Of a DNA stretch of 64,000 nucleotides, positions 9,369-17,821 are shown piece by piece (the first letter of the stretch is position 1; each line of letters begins with the position of its first letter). This stretch comes from Marinomonas vulgaris. GTDB lineage: Bacteria > Pseudomonadota > Gammaproteobacteria > Pseudomonadales > Marinomonadaceae. The stretch spans positions 62,001 through 126,000 of the forward strand of contig NZ_JAGSSV010000007.1 in NCBI RefSeq assembly GCF_018145875.1, given 5' to 3'. The translations under genes and the position numbers were made by a program. A model generated the notes under the pieces. That model made no database searches, was not told the origin of the DNA, and saw nothing but the letters and a program-made list of their open reading frames with translations.

Positions 9369-9396
9369 GCTGCGTTTTCAAGACTGAAAACGCAGC
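9369..9396 (-). other. Intercistronic 12-bp stem-loop between glpU and glpV
   Basis: GCTGCGTTTTCA and TGAAAACGCAGC form a perfect 12-bp stem with a 4-base loop, directly abutting the glpU stop codon. On the minus strand it is followed by ACTTTGTAATAA, which lacks a real T run, so it is more likely an mRNA stabiliser or partial terminator than a full stop. Such hairpins often set different levels of permease and binding-protein mRNA. Confidence 0.7.
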
Positions 9397-9669
9397 TTAA
9401 CCCCAGCGCATTAGAATAATCATCCAAAACGCGCACAAGGCGGTTGCCACCGCGATGTTCACATCCGTTAATGCAACGAATGCAAGGTGGATAAAGGCAC
9501 TGCTAAGCAGGCCGATGAATAAACGATCGCCACGAGTGGTCGCCAGTGGTAAAAAACCACGACGTTCCACGCAAGGCGATACAATTTGCCAGGTGGTCAT
9601 ACCGACCAAGATCACTCCGATGCCGATAAAAAACAGCGCAGTGGGTAATGTCCAAGACATCCAAGCCAT
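9397..9669 (-). CDS. glpU: Small membrane protein of the glycerol-type ABC importer (DUF2160, GlpU-like)
   Basis: A 90-residue protein with two or three hydrophobic segments (about 8-28, 50-68 and 70-88). It fits the DUF2160 family, which occurs almost only inside this kind of ABC operon, between the second permease and the binding protein. Its role in transport is not established. Start ATG 9669 has AAGGAG about 8 bases upstream, and the gap after the permease gene is 11 bases, so translation is probably coupled. The stop codon is immediately followed by a strong hairpin. Confidence 0.82.
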   Translation of the reverse strand: MAWMSWTLPTALFFIGIGVILVGMTTWQIVSPCVERRGFLPLATTRGDRLFIGLLSSAFIHLAFVALTDVNIAVATALCAFWMIILMRWG

Positions 9670-9680
9670 GATAGTTCTCC

Positions 9681-10559
9681 TTATACTCGGCCAAGGGCGA
9701 AGCCCTTCGCAACGTGGTTACGAACGAAGTAGATCACCAACATTCCGGGAAGAATGGTCAGCACACCGGCGGCGGCCAGCAGCCCCCAATCCATGCCCGA
9801 CGCCGACACCGTCCGCGTCATAATGGCGGCAATCGGCTTAGCGTCGACGGACGTCAGTGTGCGCGCTAACAAAAGCTCTACCCACGAAAACATGAAGCAG
9901 AAAAACGCCGTTACGCCGATACCAGAACGAATCAAAGGAATAAAAATGCGCACAAAGAATTTCGGAAACGAGTAGCCGTCGATGTACGCGGTTTCGTCAA
10001 TTTCACGGGGTACACCGCTCATAAAGCCTTCCAAAATCCACACCGCTAACGGCACGGTGAAAATACAATGTGCCAGCGCCACGGCAATGTGGGTGTCAAA
10101 CAAACCCACAGAAGAGTAAAGCTGAAAGAAGGGCAGTAAGAACACCGCGGGTGGCGCCATACGGTTCGAAAGCAACCAGAAAAACATGTGCTTATCGCCA
10201 ATAAACTTATAACGGCTAAAGGCATAAGCGGCTGGTAAAGCCACCAATAAGCTGATCACCATGTTCATAGACACATAGAGAATCGAGTTCAAATAGCCCA
10301 TGTACCACGTTGAATCGCTGAATATTTTGGCGTAATTTTCCAAGGTGAAATCCGCTGGGAAAAACGACAAACCACTGAGAATTTCAGTATTGGTCTTGAA
10401 CGACATATTGACCAACCAATAAATGGGCAACAGCAATAACACCACGTAAAAGACCAGCCCAAAACGACCACGCAACGTGGCATTACGCGCTTTACGTTCA
10501 GCCTGGCTGTGAACCGGTGCTTGTTCTTTTTGTGAGATCGGGGTCGAAGAATGCGTCAT
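9681..10559 (-). CDS. glpQ: ABC transporter permease (GlpQ-like, MalG type)
   Basis: A 292-residue inner membrane permease with six predicted membrane segments. The cytoplasmic EAA loop is visible as EIDETAYIDGYSFPKFFVRIFIPLI, containing the conserved glycine that docks on the ATPase. The N-terminus has a 35-residue polar extension before the first segment. It pairs with the upstream permease to form the channel. It starts 9 bases after the glpP stop. The MalG-like family is certain; glycerol-type specificity comes from the operon context. Confidence 0.85.
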   Translation of the reverse strand: MTHSSTPISQKEQAPVHSQAERKARNATLRGRFGLVFYVVLLLLPIYWLVNMSFKTNTEILSGLSFFPADFTLENYAKIFSDSTWYMGYLNSILYVSMNMVISLLVALPAAYAFSRYKFIGDKHMFFWLLSNRMAPPAVFLLPFFQLYSSVGLFDTHIAVALAHCIFTVPLAVWILEGFMSGVPREIDETAYIDGYSFPKFFVRIFIPLIRSGIGVTAFFCFMFSWVELLLARTLTSVDAKPIAAIMTRTVSASGMDWGLLAAAGVLTILPGMLVIYFVRNHVAKGFALGRV

Positions 10560-10568
10560 GATTCGCTC

Positions 10569-11438
10569 CTACTTGTCTTTTTGCATGTTCATGATGGTGG
10601 TGTAAAACACCCAGCATACGAGCAAAATAATTAAGAAATACACCAACGAGAACGCCGCCGCTGGCCCCAAGTCAAATTGACCAATCGCTTGTTGCACCAA
10701 TGACTGACTCAAGAAAGTTGTCGAGCTACCAGGGCCGCCACCGGTCAAGACGAAGGGTTCGGTGTAAATCATGAAGGAGTCCATAAAGCGCAATAACATG
10801 CCGATCACCAACACGTTCGCCAGTTTAGGCAATTGGATATAACGGAACACCGCCCAGCGCGATGCTTGATCGATGCGTGCGGCTTGATAGTACACTTCAG
10901 GAATAGCGCGTAAACCGGAATAGCATAAGAGGGCAATCAGCGGAGTCCAGTGCCAAACGTCCATTAGGACAACGGTAAACCAGGCGTCTGTTGGGTTAGA
11001 GGAATAGTTATAATCCATGCCTAAACCATTCATAAAAGCACCAAACAAACCAATATCCGCACGACCAAAAATTTGCCAAATAGTCCCAACAACATTCCAA
11101 GGAATGAGCAGAGGAATCGCCACCAAAATCAACGCCAAAGACGCGCCACGGCCTTTGGTTGGCATCATCAAGGCGACACAAATACCCAGAGGCACTTCGA
11201 TGGCCAGAATCGTGAAGGAATACAAGAACTGACGCAGCAGCGCTTCATGCAGGCGGCTGTCTAACATGACTTGTTTGAACCACTCTGTGCCGACGAAGTA
11301 GCGCGTATAAGGGTCAAAAATATCCTGTACCGAATAGTTCACCACTGTCATCAAAGGGATGATGGCAGAGAAGGCCACGATCAGGAAAACCGGCATGACC
11401 AAAAACCACGCCTTGTTGTTTTCTACTTTAGTTTGCAT
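10569..11438 (-). CDS. glpP: ABC transporter permease (GlpP-like, MalF/UgpA type)
   Basis: A 289-residue permease with six membrane segments and an EAA-type loop near VYYQAARIDQASRWAVFRYIQLPKL. ATG 11438 is chosen because GGAGAC lies just upstream; the frame is open to 11486 but that part lies inside glpT. The gene therefore overlaps the glpT 3' end by 11 bases, implying translational coupling. With GlpQ it forms the heterodimeric membrane channel served by the GlpS and GlpT ATPases. Confidence 0.85.
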   Translation of the reverse strand: MQTKVENNKAWFLVMPVFLIVAFSAIIPLMTVVNYSVQDIFDPYTRYFVGTEWFKQVMLDSRLHEALLRQFLYSFTILAIEVPLGICVALMMPTKGRGASLALILVAIPLLIPWNVVGTIWQIFGRADIGLFGAFMNGLGMDYNYSSNPTDAWFTVVLMDVWHWTPLIALLCYSGLRAIPEVYYQAARIDQASRWAVFRYIQLPKLANVLVIGMLLRFMDSFMIYTEPFVLTGGGPGSSTTFLSQSLVQQAIGQFDLGPAAAFSLVYFLIILLVCWVFYTTIMNMQKDK

Positions 11439-12561
11439 GATGAGTCTCCTCGGATTGAGTGATGACCGGATCGGCCACCTCGACAAGATATTCGTCTACA
11501 TACACCTTGGTCCATTGTTCCGGAAAGCTGACGTAGATTTGCCCAGATGGCACTTTTTGATCTTCGCTCAATCGAGCCTTCATCATTTGGCCATTGAACA
11601 GGAATGACAAAATTTTGTAAGTGCCCAAATCTTCCACGTAATCCACATCGACTTTAAATGCATCGTCGTTTTTTCCGTCCCATACATGGACAAATTCAGG
11701 ACGAATACCGACGGTGATTTTTTTGGGTTGCATGGCGTTGAGCCGAGTCAGCATGGCGTCGCTGGTGGTGATCTCATGGTCACCAAAACGCAGGGTGTCT
11801 TTGAGCTCAACCTCGAAAAAGTTCATGCCTGGGCTACCAATAAAATAGCCAACAAAGGTATGCGCGGGTTTTTCGAACAATTCTCGGGGCGTGCCAAATT
11901 GCACAATTTGCCCGTTGTACATGACGGCGATTTTGTCAGCGAAGGTCGACGCTTCCAATTGATCGTGGGTCACGTACACCATGGTGATGTTGAATTGTTC
12001 GTGAATTTGCTTGAGTTTACGGCGCAGCTTCCATTTAAGCTGTGGATCGATCACGGTGAGTGGCTCGTCGAATAAAATCGCCGAGACATTGTCACGCACT
12101 AACCCGCGACCCATGGAAACCTTTTGTTTTTGATCGGCAGATAAGCCTTTGGCTTTGCGTTTTAGCTGGTCAGACAGTTCTAAGATATCCGCCACTTCGA
12201 AGACTTTCGATTTGATCTTGTGTTCTGGCACGCCAATGTTGCGCAACGGAAACGCTAAGTTATCAAACACCGTCATGGTGTCGTAGACCACGGGAAATTG
12301 GAAAACTTGTGCGATATTGCGTTCTTCAGGTTTCAGTTCGTTGACACGCTTACCGTCAAACAAGACTTCGCCGTTAGAGGGTTCTAACAAACCAGAAATG
12401 ATGTTCAACAGCGTTGATTTGCCACAACCCGATGGGCCAAGTAACGCAAACGCGCCACCTTGCTCCCAAACGTGCGTCATTTCACGAATCGCGTAATCTT
12501 CCGGTTTTGTTGGGTTGTCTGAATAGGTATGCGCTAAGGCATTGAGTGTGATGGCGGCCAT
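11428..12561 (-). CDS. glpT: ABC transporter ATPase with degenerate signature (GlpT-like)
   Basis: A 377-residue ATPase of the MalK/UgpC class with a C-terminal TOBE-type regulatory domain. Walker A is GPSGCGKST (42-50), Walker B ends ILFDEP (D165-E166), and the H-loop His is present at 199 (VTHDQLEA). The ABC signature, however, reads LSADQ (140-144) instead of LSGGQ. In a GlpS-GlpT heterodimer this subunit supplies a full Walker/H-loop site opposite the intact GlpS signature, while its own signature faces the weakened GlpS site. It starts 2 bases after glpS. Confidence 0.87.
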   Translation of the reverse strand: MAAITLNALAHTYSDNPTKPEDYAIREMTHVWEQGGAFALLGPSGCGKSTLLNIISGLLEPSNGEVLFDGKRVNELKPEERNIAQVFQFPVVYDTMTVFDNLAFPLRNIGVPEHKIKSKVFEVADILELSDQLKRKAKGLSADQKQKVSMGRGLVRDNVSAILFDEPLTVIDPQLKWKLRRKLKQIHEQFNITMVYVTHDQLEASTFADKIAVMYNGQIVQFGTPRELFEKPAHTFVGYFIGSPGMNFFEVELKDTLRFGDHEITTSDAMLTRLNAMQPKKITVGIRPEFVHVWDGKNDDAFKVDVDYVEDLGTYKILSFLFNGQMMKARLSEDQKVPSGQIYVSFPEQWTKVYVDEYLVEVADPVITQSEETHHAN

Positions 12562-12563
12562 GA

Positions 12564-13652
12564 TTATTGCTCCCTCATTCGTGCTGGGGAATGCACCATT
12601 TTGCCATTCGCATCAAAGGCGTACAGCTTGTGCGTAGGAAAATAGACTTTGATTTCTTGATCCACTTGGTAAGCATGGACCCCTGACAAATGCAGTACCA
12701 AGTCAAAATGTGGATTGTGTACGTGCAAGAAGGTTTCTGACCCACTGATTTCGGCAAGGTCAACGCGTACTGGCAATTCCAAATCGTCATCGGCATGGGG
12801 CACCAAACCAATGTGCGAGGCACGCACGCCAAATTGATATTCACCGGGTGACAAGCGACGTAAATCGTTGTTTAAACGAAAATGTACTGTGTCGTCGAAG
12901 GTGACTTCTTCTTCGCTGACACGCCCCGGCACCACATTGATGGGCGGCTCGGAAAACATTTCGGCGGTGATGATGTCTTTGGGCTGGTGGTAGACCTCGG
13001 CGGTTGGCCCCATTTGCAGCAAACGACCCTCGTTGAGTACCGCCGTGTTGCCGCCCAATGCGAGGGCTTCGTTCGGCTCTGTGGTGGCATAGATCGCAAT
13101 GCAGTTACGCGCTTTAAACAGGGCACGTAATTCTTGGCGAAGCTCTTCGCGCAATTTGTAATCAAGGTTTACCAAAGGCTCATCGAACAAGATAATTTGT
13201 GAGTCTTTCACCAATGCGCGAGCCATGGCGGTACGTTGCTGTTGCCCGCCAGACAGTTGTAAGGGCAAACGATCGAGGAAAGGGTCAATGCGCAGCATGG
13301 TCGCGGTTTCGCGTACTCGACGATCGACTTCGGTTTCGTCCATGTTCGCTAGGCGCAGTGGCGACGCGATATTTTCGTAAACCGTCAGGTTGGGGTAGTT
13401 AATGAATTGTTGGTACACCATGGAAATGTTGCGTTCGCGCACGGGCATGCCGGTCACGTCCACCCCATTCATGAGGATTTTACCTTTGGTGGGTCGGTCT
13501 AGGCCGGCCATGAGGCGCATCAGCGTGGTTTTGCCGGACAAGGTGCGTCCGAGCAAGACGTTGAAAGAGCCGGGTTCTAGGGTCAAATTGACCTCGTCGA
13601 TCCACGTCTCGCCTTCAACAACGCGCGATACATTCTGCAGCGTCAGAGACAT
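12564..13652 (-). CDS. glpS: ABC transporter ATPase lacking the H-loop histidine (GlpS-like)
   Basis: A 362-residue MalK-like ATPase, first gene of the operon. Walker A is GRTLSGKT (35-42), the signature is a canonical LSGGQ (133-137), and Walker B ends LFDEP (D157-E158). At the H-loop, where THDQ is expected, the sequence is TTEP, so the switch histidine is replaced by Thr191. A TOBE-type region follows. The start has AAGGT 8 bases upstream. The defect is complementary to that of GlpT. A sigma-54-like promoter is placed about 90-110 bases upstream. Confidence 0.87.
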   Translation of the reverse strand: MSLTLQNVSRVVEGETWIDEVNLTLEPGSFNVLLGRTLSGKTTLMRLMAGLDRPTKGKILMNGVDVTGMPVRERNISMVYQQFINYPNLTVYENIASPLRLANMDETEVDRRVRETATMLRIDPFLDRLPLQLSGGQQQRTAMARALVKDSQIILFDEPLVNLDYKLREELRQELRALFKARNCIAIYATTEPNEALALGGNTAVLNEGRLLQMGPTAEVYHQPKDIITAEMFSEPPINVVPGRVSEEEVTFDDTVHFRLNNDLRRLSPGEYQFGVRASHIGLVPHADDDLELPVRVDLAEISGSETFLHVHNPHFDLVLHLSGVHAYQVDQEIKVYFPTHKLYAFDANGKMVHSPARMREQ

Positions 13653-13749
13653 TGTGAGTACCTTTTTTGTTGTTATTATTTTGGGTGTTCAATGTGATGT
13701 GCGGTGCAAAAGTGAACGCACACAAGACAACCCTTATGATGTAATACAT

Positions 13750-13765
13750 TACAAAACCTGTGCCA
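13750..13765 (-). promoter_or_regulatory. Sigma-54-type promoter for the glp-type ABC operon
   Basis: On the minus strand the sequence is TGGCAC-AGGTT-TTGTA. The -24 element is a perfect TGGCAC and the spacing matches the TGGCACG-N4-TTGCA consensus. The -12 element has one mismatch, T for C in the GC pair. The start site would fall near 13740, giving an 88-base leader that holds a small TGTGCG/CGCACA inverted repeat (13698-13722). The neighbouring divergent activator needs sigma-54, which supports the call. Confidence 0.6.
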
Positions 13766-13856
13766 AAAATATTTTATTGGTATTATCTGTTTATAAATTA
13801 TTGATAAATAACAATTTATTGTCTTTTCTTAAACGAATGTGATGGTTTTCGCTTTC

Positions 13857-13871
13857 GAACAGGGACTGTTC
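13857..13871. promoter_or_regulatory. Candidate enhancer (UAS) for the sigma-54 activator
   Basis: A perfect 15-base palindrome, GAACAG-GGA-CTGTTC, is followed by a further TGTTC at 13877 and by ATGAA-CAT-TTCAT at 13907-13919. It is centred about 124 bases upstream of the predicted sigma-54 start site, the usual distance for an enhancer bound by an AcoR-like activator. The gap 13653-13961 otherwise shows no gene. Confidence 0.5.
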
Positions 13872-13961
13872 ACGAGTGTTCAAAGTGTTTACAGTTCCTC
13901 ATTAAAATGAACATTTCATGCACACTGCTCGTATTTTGGGTCGGTTGTGTTGGAGTCGGAT

Positions 13962-15986
13962 ATGCACGAAGAACAAAAACAAAAAAACACGACGACCACC
14001 GAAAATACGGCCACAGAGAGCACGGCACTTTTGCCAGAAAGCGGTGTATGGCAAACCCATAAAGAGCGTATTCAAGCGTCTTGGTATCGTTGTGAGCAGT
14101 TTGGTCTGGATCACACCAGCCAGCCGGATTTTGCGGCTCTGCCAAAAGGCACCTTGAACGATTTGGTCGACCAGCACCGCAGTTTGTTGGAAACCACGGA
14201 AAACGAAGTGTTGCCGTATTACGAAAACATTCTGAGCAACTCGGCGTGCATGATTGTGTTGGCAGATCGTCAAGGACATGTGCTGAACACATGGGGACAG
14301 CCGCGCTTTGGCAGCGCAGCGGAACACGGTTTAATAGGCGGTAATCAGTGGACGGAAATGGGCGTTGGCACCAATGCCATTGGCACCGCGCTGATCACCG
14401 GTGAGGCCATTCAAGTGGGGCGGGACGAACATTTTCTGCGCGCTAACCGTTTTATGGTTGGGTCTGCCTCGCCCATTTACAACACGAAAAACGATCTTGT
14501 CGGCGTGCTCGATATTTCATCCGACGCCTATTTGCCGCAAGACCATACCTTTGGCATGGTCAAACTCATGTCGCTCAGTGTGGAAAATAGACTGATCTTT
14601 TCGGCGTTTCAGCAAGAGCATTTCATCCTCAGTTTTAATACCAATGTGGTCAGTTTGGACAGTCATTGGTCGGGTATTTTGGTGCTCGACGAAAACGGCA
14701 CCATTGTCTCGGCCAACCGCCGTGCTGAAGTCGTCTTAGCGCGAGATTTGGCGTTGCTCAATATTAACCAAATTTTTGACATTGAAATGCGCGAAATCAA
14801 GCACCATCCGGTAAGCTTACCGATGAAATTGATCGCCATGGGGCGCTATCAGTTTTATGTCAAAGTGATTCCGCCGGTGCAGCAAATTATGCGCGTACCA
14901 GACTTTCGTCAGCGCACGGAATATGTGTCGCCAAAATCAACTAAACCGCTTGCCACAAAAGAGGTAGAGACTGATTTGCAAAAAAACGTATCGACGGATT
15001 TGCCTGACAATGTGATTCCACTTGCTGAGTTGCAACATGGCGACGAACGAGTTGAGCGATTAGTGCGTCAAGCTCATAAGATCATGGAAAAAGACATTCC
15101 TATTTTGATTCATGGCGAAACGGGGGCGGGAAAAGAGATTTTTGTGCGCAGTTTGCATTACCACAGCTCCCGTGCCAAAGAGATGCTGGTGGCGGTGAAT
15201 TGTGCAGCAATTCCTGCTGAATTGGTGGAGTCTGAACTATTTGGTTATGAAAAAGGCGCTTTTACAGGCGCACAAAACCGGGGCTCGATAGGCCTGATTC
15301 GGCGCGCCCATCGCGGCACCTTATTTCTGGATGAAATCGGTGAAATGCCCATGGCAGTACAATCACGTTTGTTGCGTGTACTACAAGAAAGAGTCGTCAC
15401 GCCTTTAGGCTCAACAGAGACCTATCCGGTGGACATTAAGCTGGTGTCGGCGACGAATCGCACCTTAAAGGACGAGGTGAAAGCAGGGCGTTTTCGACAA
15501 GATTTGTATTATCGCATTTCAGGGTTGAACATTGAGTTACCGGCGTTGCGTGAGCGTTCTGACAAGGCGAGGCTGATTCAATATTTACATAATCGACTGA
15601 GAAAAGAAGAGCCAGGCCCGGCTTTATCGCCCGCGATGATTGATTTATTGGTGACGCACCCTTGGCCGGGCAACATGCGACAGCTTGCTCATGTGTTAAA
15701 AGTCGGCATGGCCATGGCCGACGAAGAGGTGTTGGAAGAGTGGCATTTGCCGGATGATTTTTTCGATGACCTTGATGAAAGCGGTCTTGGTAAGACCAAT
15801 GACAAGGTGGAAAATCAGCAGACTGCGACGTCAAACACAGCACAAGAAGAGCCGTTGGAAACACTCATACCGCGTTTACTGAGTGAATTTAAAGGCAATG
15901 TGACTCAAACGGCGAAAAGCGCCGGCGTGAGTCGTAATACCGTGTACAAATACGGTAAGTTAAAAGACAATGGCGATAACGAGTGA
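13962..15986 (+). CDS. Sigma-54-dependent Fis-family activator, AcoR-like
   Basis: A 674-residue enhancer-binding protein. ATG 13962 follows GGAG at 13952; the upstream GTG 13947 lacks a ribosome site. Order: an AcoR-type N-terminal region with GAF sensor (GVGTNAIGTALITGEA), a linker with PAS-like features, the AAA+ domain with Walker A GETGAGKE, the sigma-54 contact loop GAFTGA, Walker B LFLDEIGEMP and the R-finger region, and a C-terminal Fis helix-turn-helix (NVTQTAKSAGVSRNTVYKY). It diverges from the ABC operon, whose promoter has a sigma-54 form, so it is most likely that operon's activator, responding to a small alcohol, polyol or metabolite. Confidence 0.9.
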   Translation: MHEEQKQKNTTTTENTATESTALLPESGVWQTHKERIQASWYRCEQFGLDHTSQPDFAALPKGTLNDLVDQHRSLLETTENEVLPYYENILSNSACMIVLADRQGHVLNTWGQPRFGSAAEHGLIGGNQWTEMGVGTNAIGTALITGEAIQVGRDEHFLRANRFMVGSASPIYNTKNDLVGVLDISSDAYLPQDHTFGMVKLMSLSVENRLIFSAFQQEHFILSFNTNVVSLDSHWSGILVLDENGTIVSANRRAEVVLARDLALLNINQIFDIEMREIKHHPVSLPMKLIAMGRYQFYVKVIPPVQQIMRVPDFRQRTEYVSPKSTKPLATKEVETDLQKNVSTDLPDNVIPLAELQHGDERVERLVRQAHKIMEKDIPILIHGETGAGKEIFVRSLHYHSSRAKEMLVAVNCAAIPAELVESELFGYEKGAFTGAQNRGSIGLIRRAHRGTLFLDEIGEMPMAVQSRLLRVLQERVVTPLGSTETYPVDIKLVSATNRTLKDEVKAGRFRQDLYYRISGLNIELPALRERSDKARLIQYLHNRLRKEEPGPALSPAMIDLLVTHPWPGNMRQLAHVLKVGMAMADEEVLEEWHLPDDFFDDLDESGLGKTNDKVENQQTATSNTAQEEPLETLIPRLLSEFKGNVTQTAKSAGVSRNTVYKYGKLKDNGDNE

Positions 15987-16008
15987 CAAAGACGATAAAG
16001 GGCGACCT

Positions 16009-16557
16009 ATGATAAAGCAAAGTGTGTGTTGGTGTGTGATGGCTCTGCTCTTATCTGCGTGCGCCGCACCTTTGACAAAGCATGTTCAAGGCGACGAGGT
16101 GGCGATTCATTTTCCGTTGTACCACGCGTGGTACAACGATCAGGAAATCTTATACATCACCACAGATGTGTCGGATCAAGCCATTGCCATTGAGAAAAAA
16201 GCCAACTATGCGCCTCGTCTTCGAGACGCTCTGCCCAGATACCCAAGATCACCAGGCGTAAAAAGTGCTTTAGAGCGGGTGTATGCTTTTCCAAACCAAG
16301 AGCAAGCATGGAATGTGTTTCCTTCTGCGCCTCAGCCGTTAGGACCAAGCAGCGAAGACAAGCAGTATTCGCCTTTGTGGTTAATGTACACAGTGGTGTG
16401 GAAAGACCCAAGTAAAGCCCGTGAACTTAGGTCGGAAGAGGCCATTTTCGTGGCAGAAGACGAGGGGCTAGTGACCGTTGAGCGAACCGACGTGGTGCTC
16501 AATTGTCCTGTGTTGCCGTTTTCGCTGAAGGAACCCCATCTGCTATTCGATCGCTGA
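16009..16557 (+). CDS. Predicted lipoprotein, unknown function
   Basis: A 182-residue protein starting MIKQSVCWCVMALLLSACAAP. The lipobox LLSA-C predicts export and lipidation. The mature part has no motif I recognise; a run YPRSPGVKSALERVYAFPN is conserved-looking. ATG 16009 is preferred over the in-frame 15970 because it gives a clean signal peptide and has GGGCGA upstream. It lies 22 bases after the sigma-54 activator and is probably cotranscribed with it. Its last 15 bases overlap the convergent peptidase gene. Confidence 0.7.
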   Translation: MIKQSVCWCVMALLLSACAAPLTKHVQGDEVAIHFPLYHAWYNDQEILYITTDVSDQAIAIEKKANYAPRLRDALPRYPRSPGVKSALERVYAFPNQEQAWNVFPSAPQPLGPSSEDKQYSPLWLMYTVVWKDPSKARELRSEEAIFVAEDEGLVTVERTDVVLNCPVLPFSLKEPHLLFDR

Positions 16558-17595
16558 GAGCACTTTTAACATGCGTAGGAAGGCGTCGACAGATTTTACC
16601 GATGCGGACTCGTGCATGGTGTGATAGCCAATGGTTGGTATTTGAATGGTGGTGCCATCCACCAAACCATTCGATGCCGCGATAATACGCCCCAACTCCG
16701 TACTGCCTAACGAACTCGGCGGCAAGCCTTGTTCAGCGCGTTTGGCGTTTTCACTTTCCACGTAACGGTTTTTATACAAATACGAGATGCCGTTGTCTTT
16801 GCATAAGCTTTCTAATAGCTGAGTGCTGTCTGTATTAAAAGTGGCGTTGGCGTCTTTCTCACGTAGTACAAGCAGCTGTTCATTGGCGGCGTCTAAGTTA
16901 GGGAACGGGCTGGTGTCCACCACAAACAAGCGGTTCGTTGAGCCACCGAAACGTCGAAACCATTCCAATAAATAACGCCAGCTTTTGCCGGCTTCTTCTT
17001 GGGCGGTGAAAAACGCCGTGCCTTTAAAGCCATGGTCAAATAAATGCACTAAGGCGGCGGCGGAAATCACGTTGTCGAGCTGACCTTCCAGTCGATCATC
17101 AACCTTTTGCAATTGGTCTTTAAACGCGATGGGCGTGCCAGCGACCACGCCTTCAAGCCCGTCGATTTCAAAAATTAAGTTGTTGCGAAATTCACACACG
17201 TAGGAACTTTTGATGACGCCTTTGCCGCGGTATATGCCAGACCAAGGCTCATAGGCATACACTTCTTCATGGTTGAAGCGTTCTGTTACTTTAGTCATCA
17301 ATTCTTCTGAGACCGAATTGTTCAATAAATCGGTGCGATTGGCCGATACAAACGCCGCGTATTGGAATTCATTTGGCCCTGTGCACACTAAACCGTGGCG
17401 ATCGATGTGTGCGGAAAACATGGTGCTAAAAGGGTCGCTGCCTTGAGCGACGAGTAGGCCTTCGTACCAGGTGACTTTCGCCCCTCGTTCTTCTAATTCG
17501 CGCTGTAATACGCGCAAGAAAGAGTGTTCTGCGCCCACTACGCTAGGAGCGCGAACGAGCAGTTTGAGTAGGTCGATAAAGTCATCACTAGGCAT
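16543..17595 (-). CDS. M42-type metallo-aminopeptidase-like protein
   Basis: A 350-residue cytosolic protein matching the peptidase M42/M20 di-zinc fold. Likely metal ligands are His in SAHIDRHG, Asp in LEGQLDN, the Glu pair in AQEEAG (catalytic base), Asp in VVDTSP, and His in YHTMHE, in the family order. ATG 17595 is preferred to the TTG at 17610. M42 enzymes trim peptides or related amides; the substrate here is not known. It overlaps the convergent lipoprotein gene by 15 bases and has no operon partner. Confidence 0.8.
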   Translation of the reverse strand: MPSDDFIDLLKLLVRAPSVVGAEHSFLRVLQRELEERGAKVTWYEGLLVAQGSDPFSTMFSAHIDRHGLVCTGPNEFQYAAFVSANRTDLLNNSVSEELMTKVTERFNHEEVYAYEPWSGIYRGKGVIKSSYVCEFRNNLIFEIDGLEGVVAGTPIAFKDQLQKVDDRLEGQLDNVISAAALVHLFDHGFKGTAFFTAQEEAGKSWRYLLEWFRRFGGSTNRLFVVDTSPFPNLDAANEQLLVLREKDANATFNTDSTQLLESLCKDNGISYLYKNRYVESENAKRAEQGLPPSSLGSTELGRIIAASNGLVDGTTIQIPTIGYHTMHESASVKSVDAFLRMLKVLSAIE

Positions 17596-17821
17596 GCAAA
17601 AAGGTTCCAAAAAGAAAGAAGAAAGCGAAGGCTCGTTTATAAACTGAATGGATGAAATTACATACTATTTTTTTCGGTTATCGAAACGATAAGTTTGACT
17701 TATGTTGCCCTGAGACGGCGCATTTTCATGACAAAAATTATAAAAATGCCATAAAGAGTGGCACCAAGCTTAAACTTAAATGCTATTCTTCTAGTCATTT
17801 TTTAGGAATGGAATCAGGACT

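Noticed and set aside
12872-13165. Antisense or alternate-frame ORFs within the ATPase genes (also 12575-12844, 12882-13130)
   Set aside because: They lie inside strongly supported ABC ATPase genes and show no domain or start signal.
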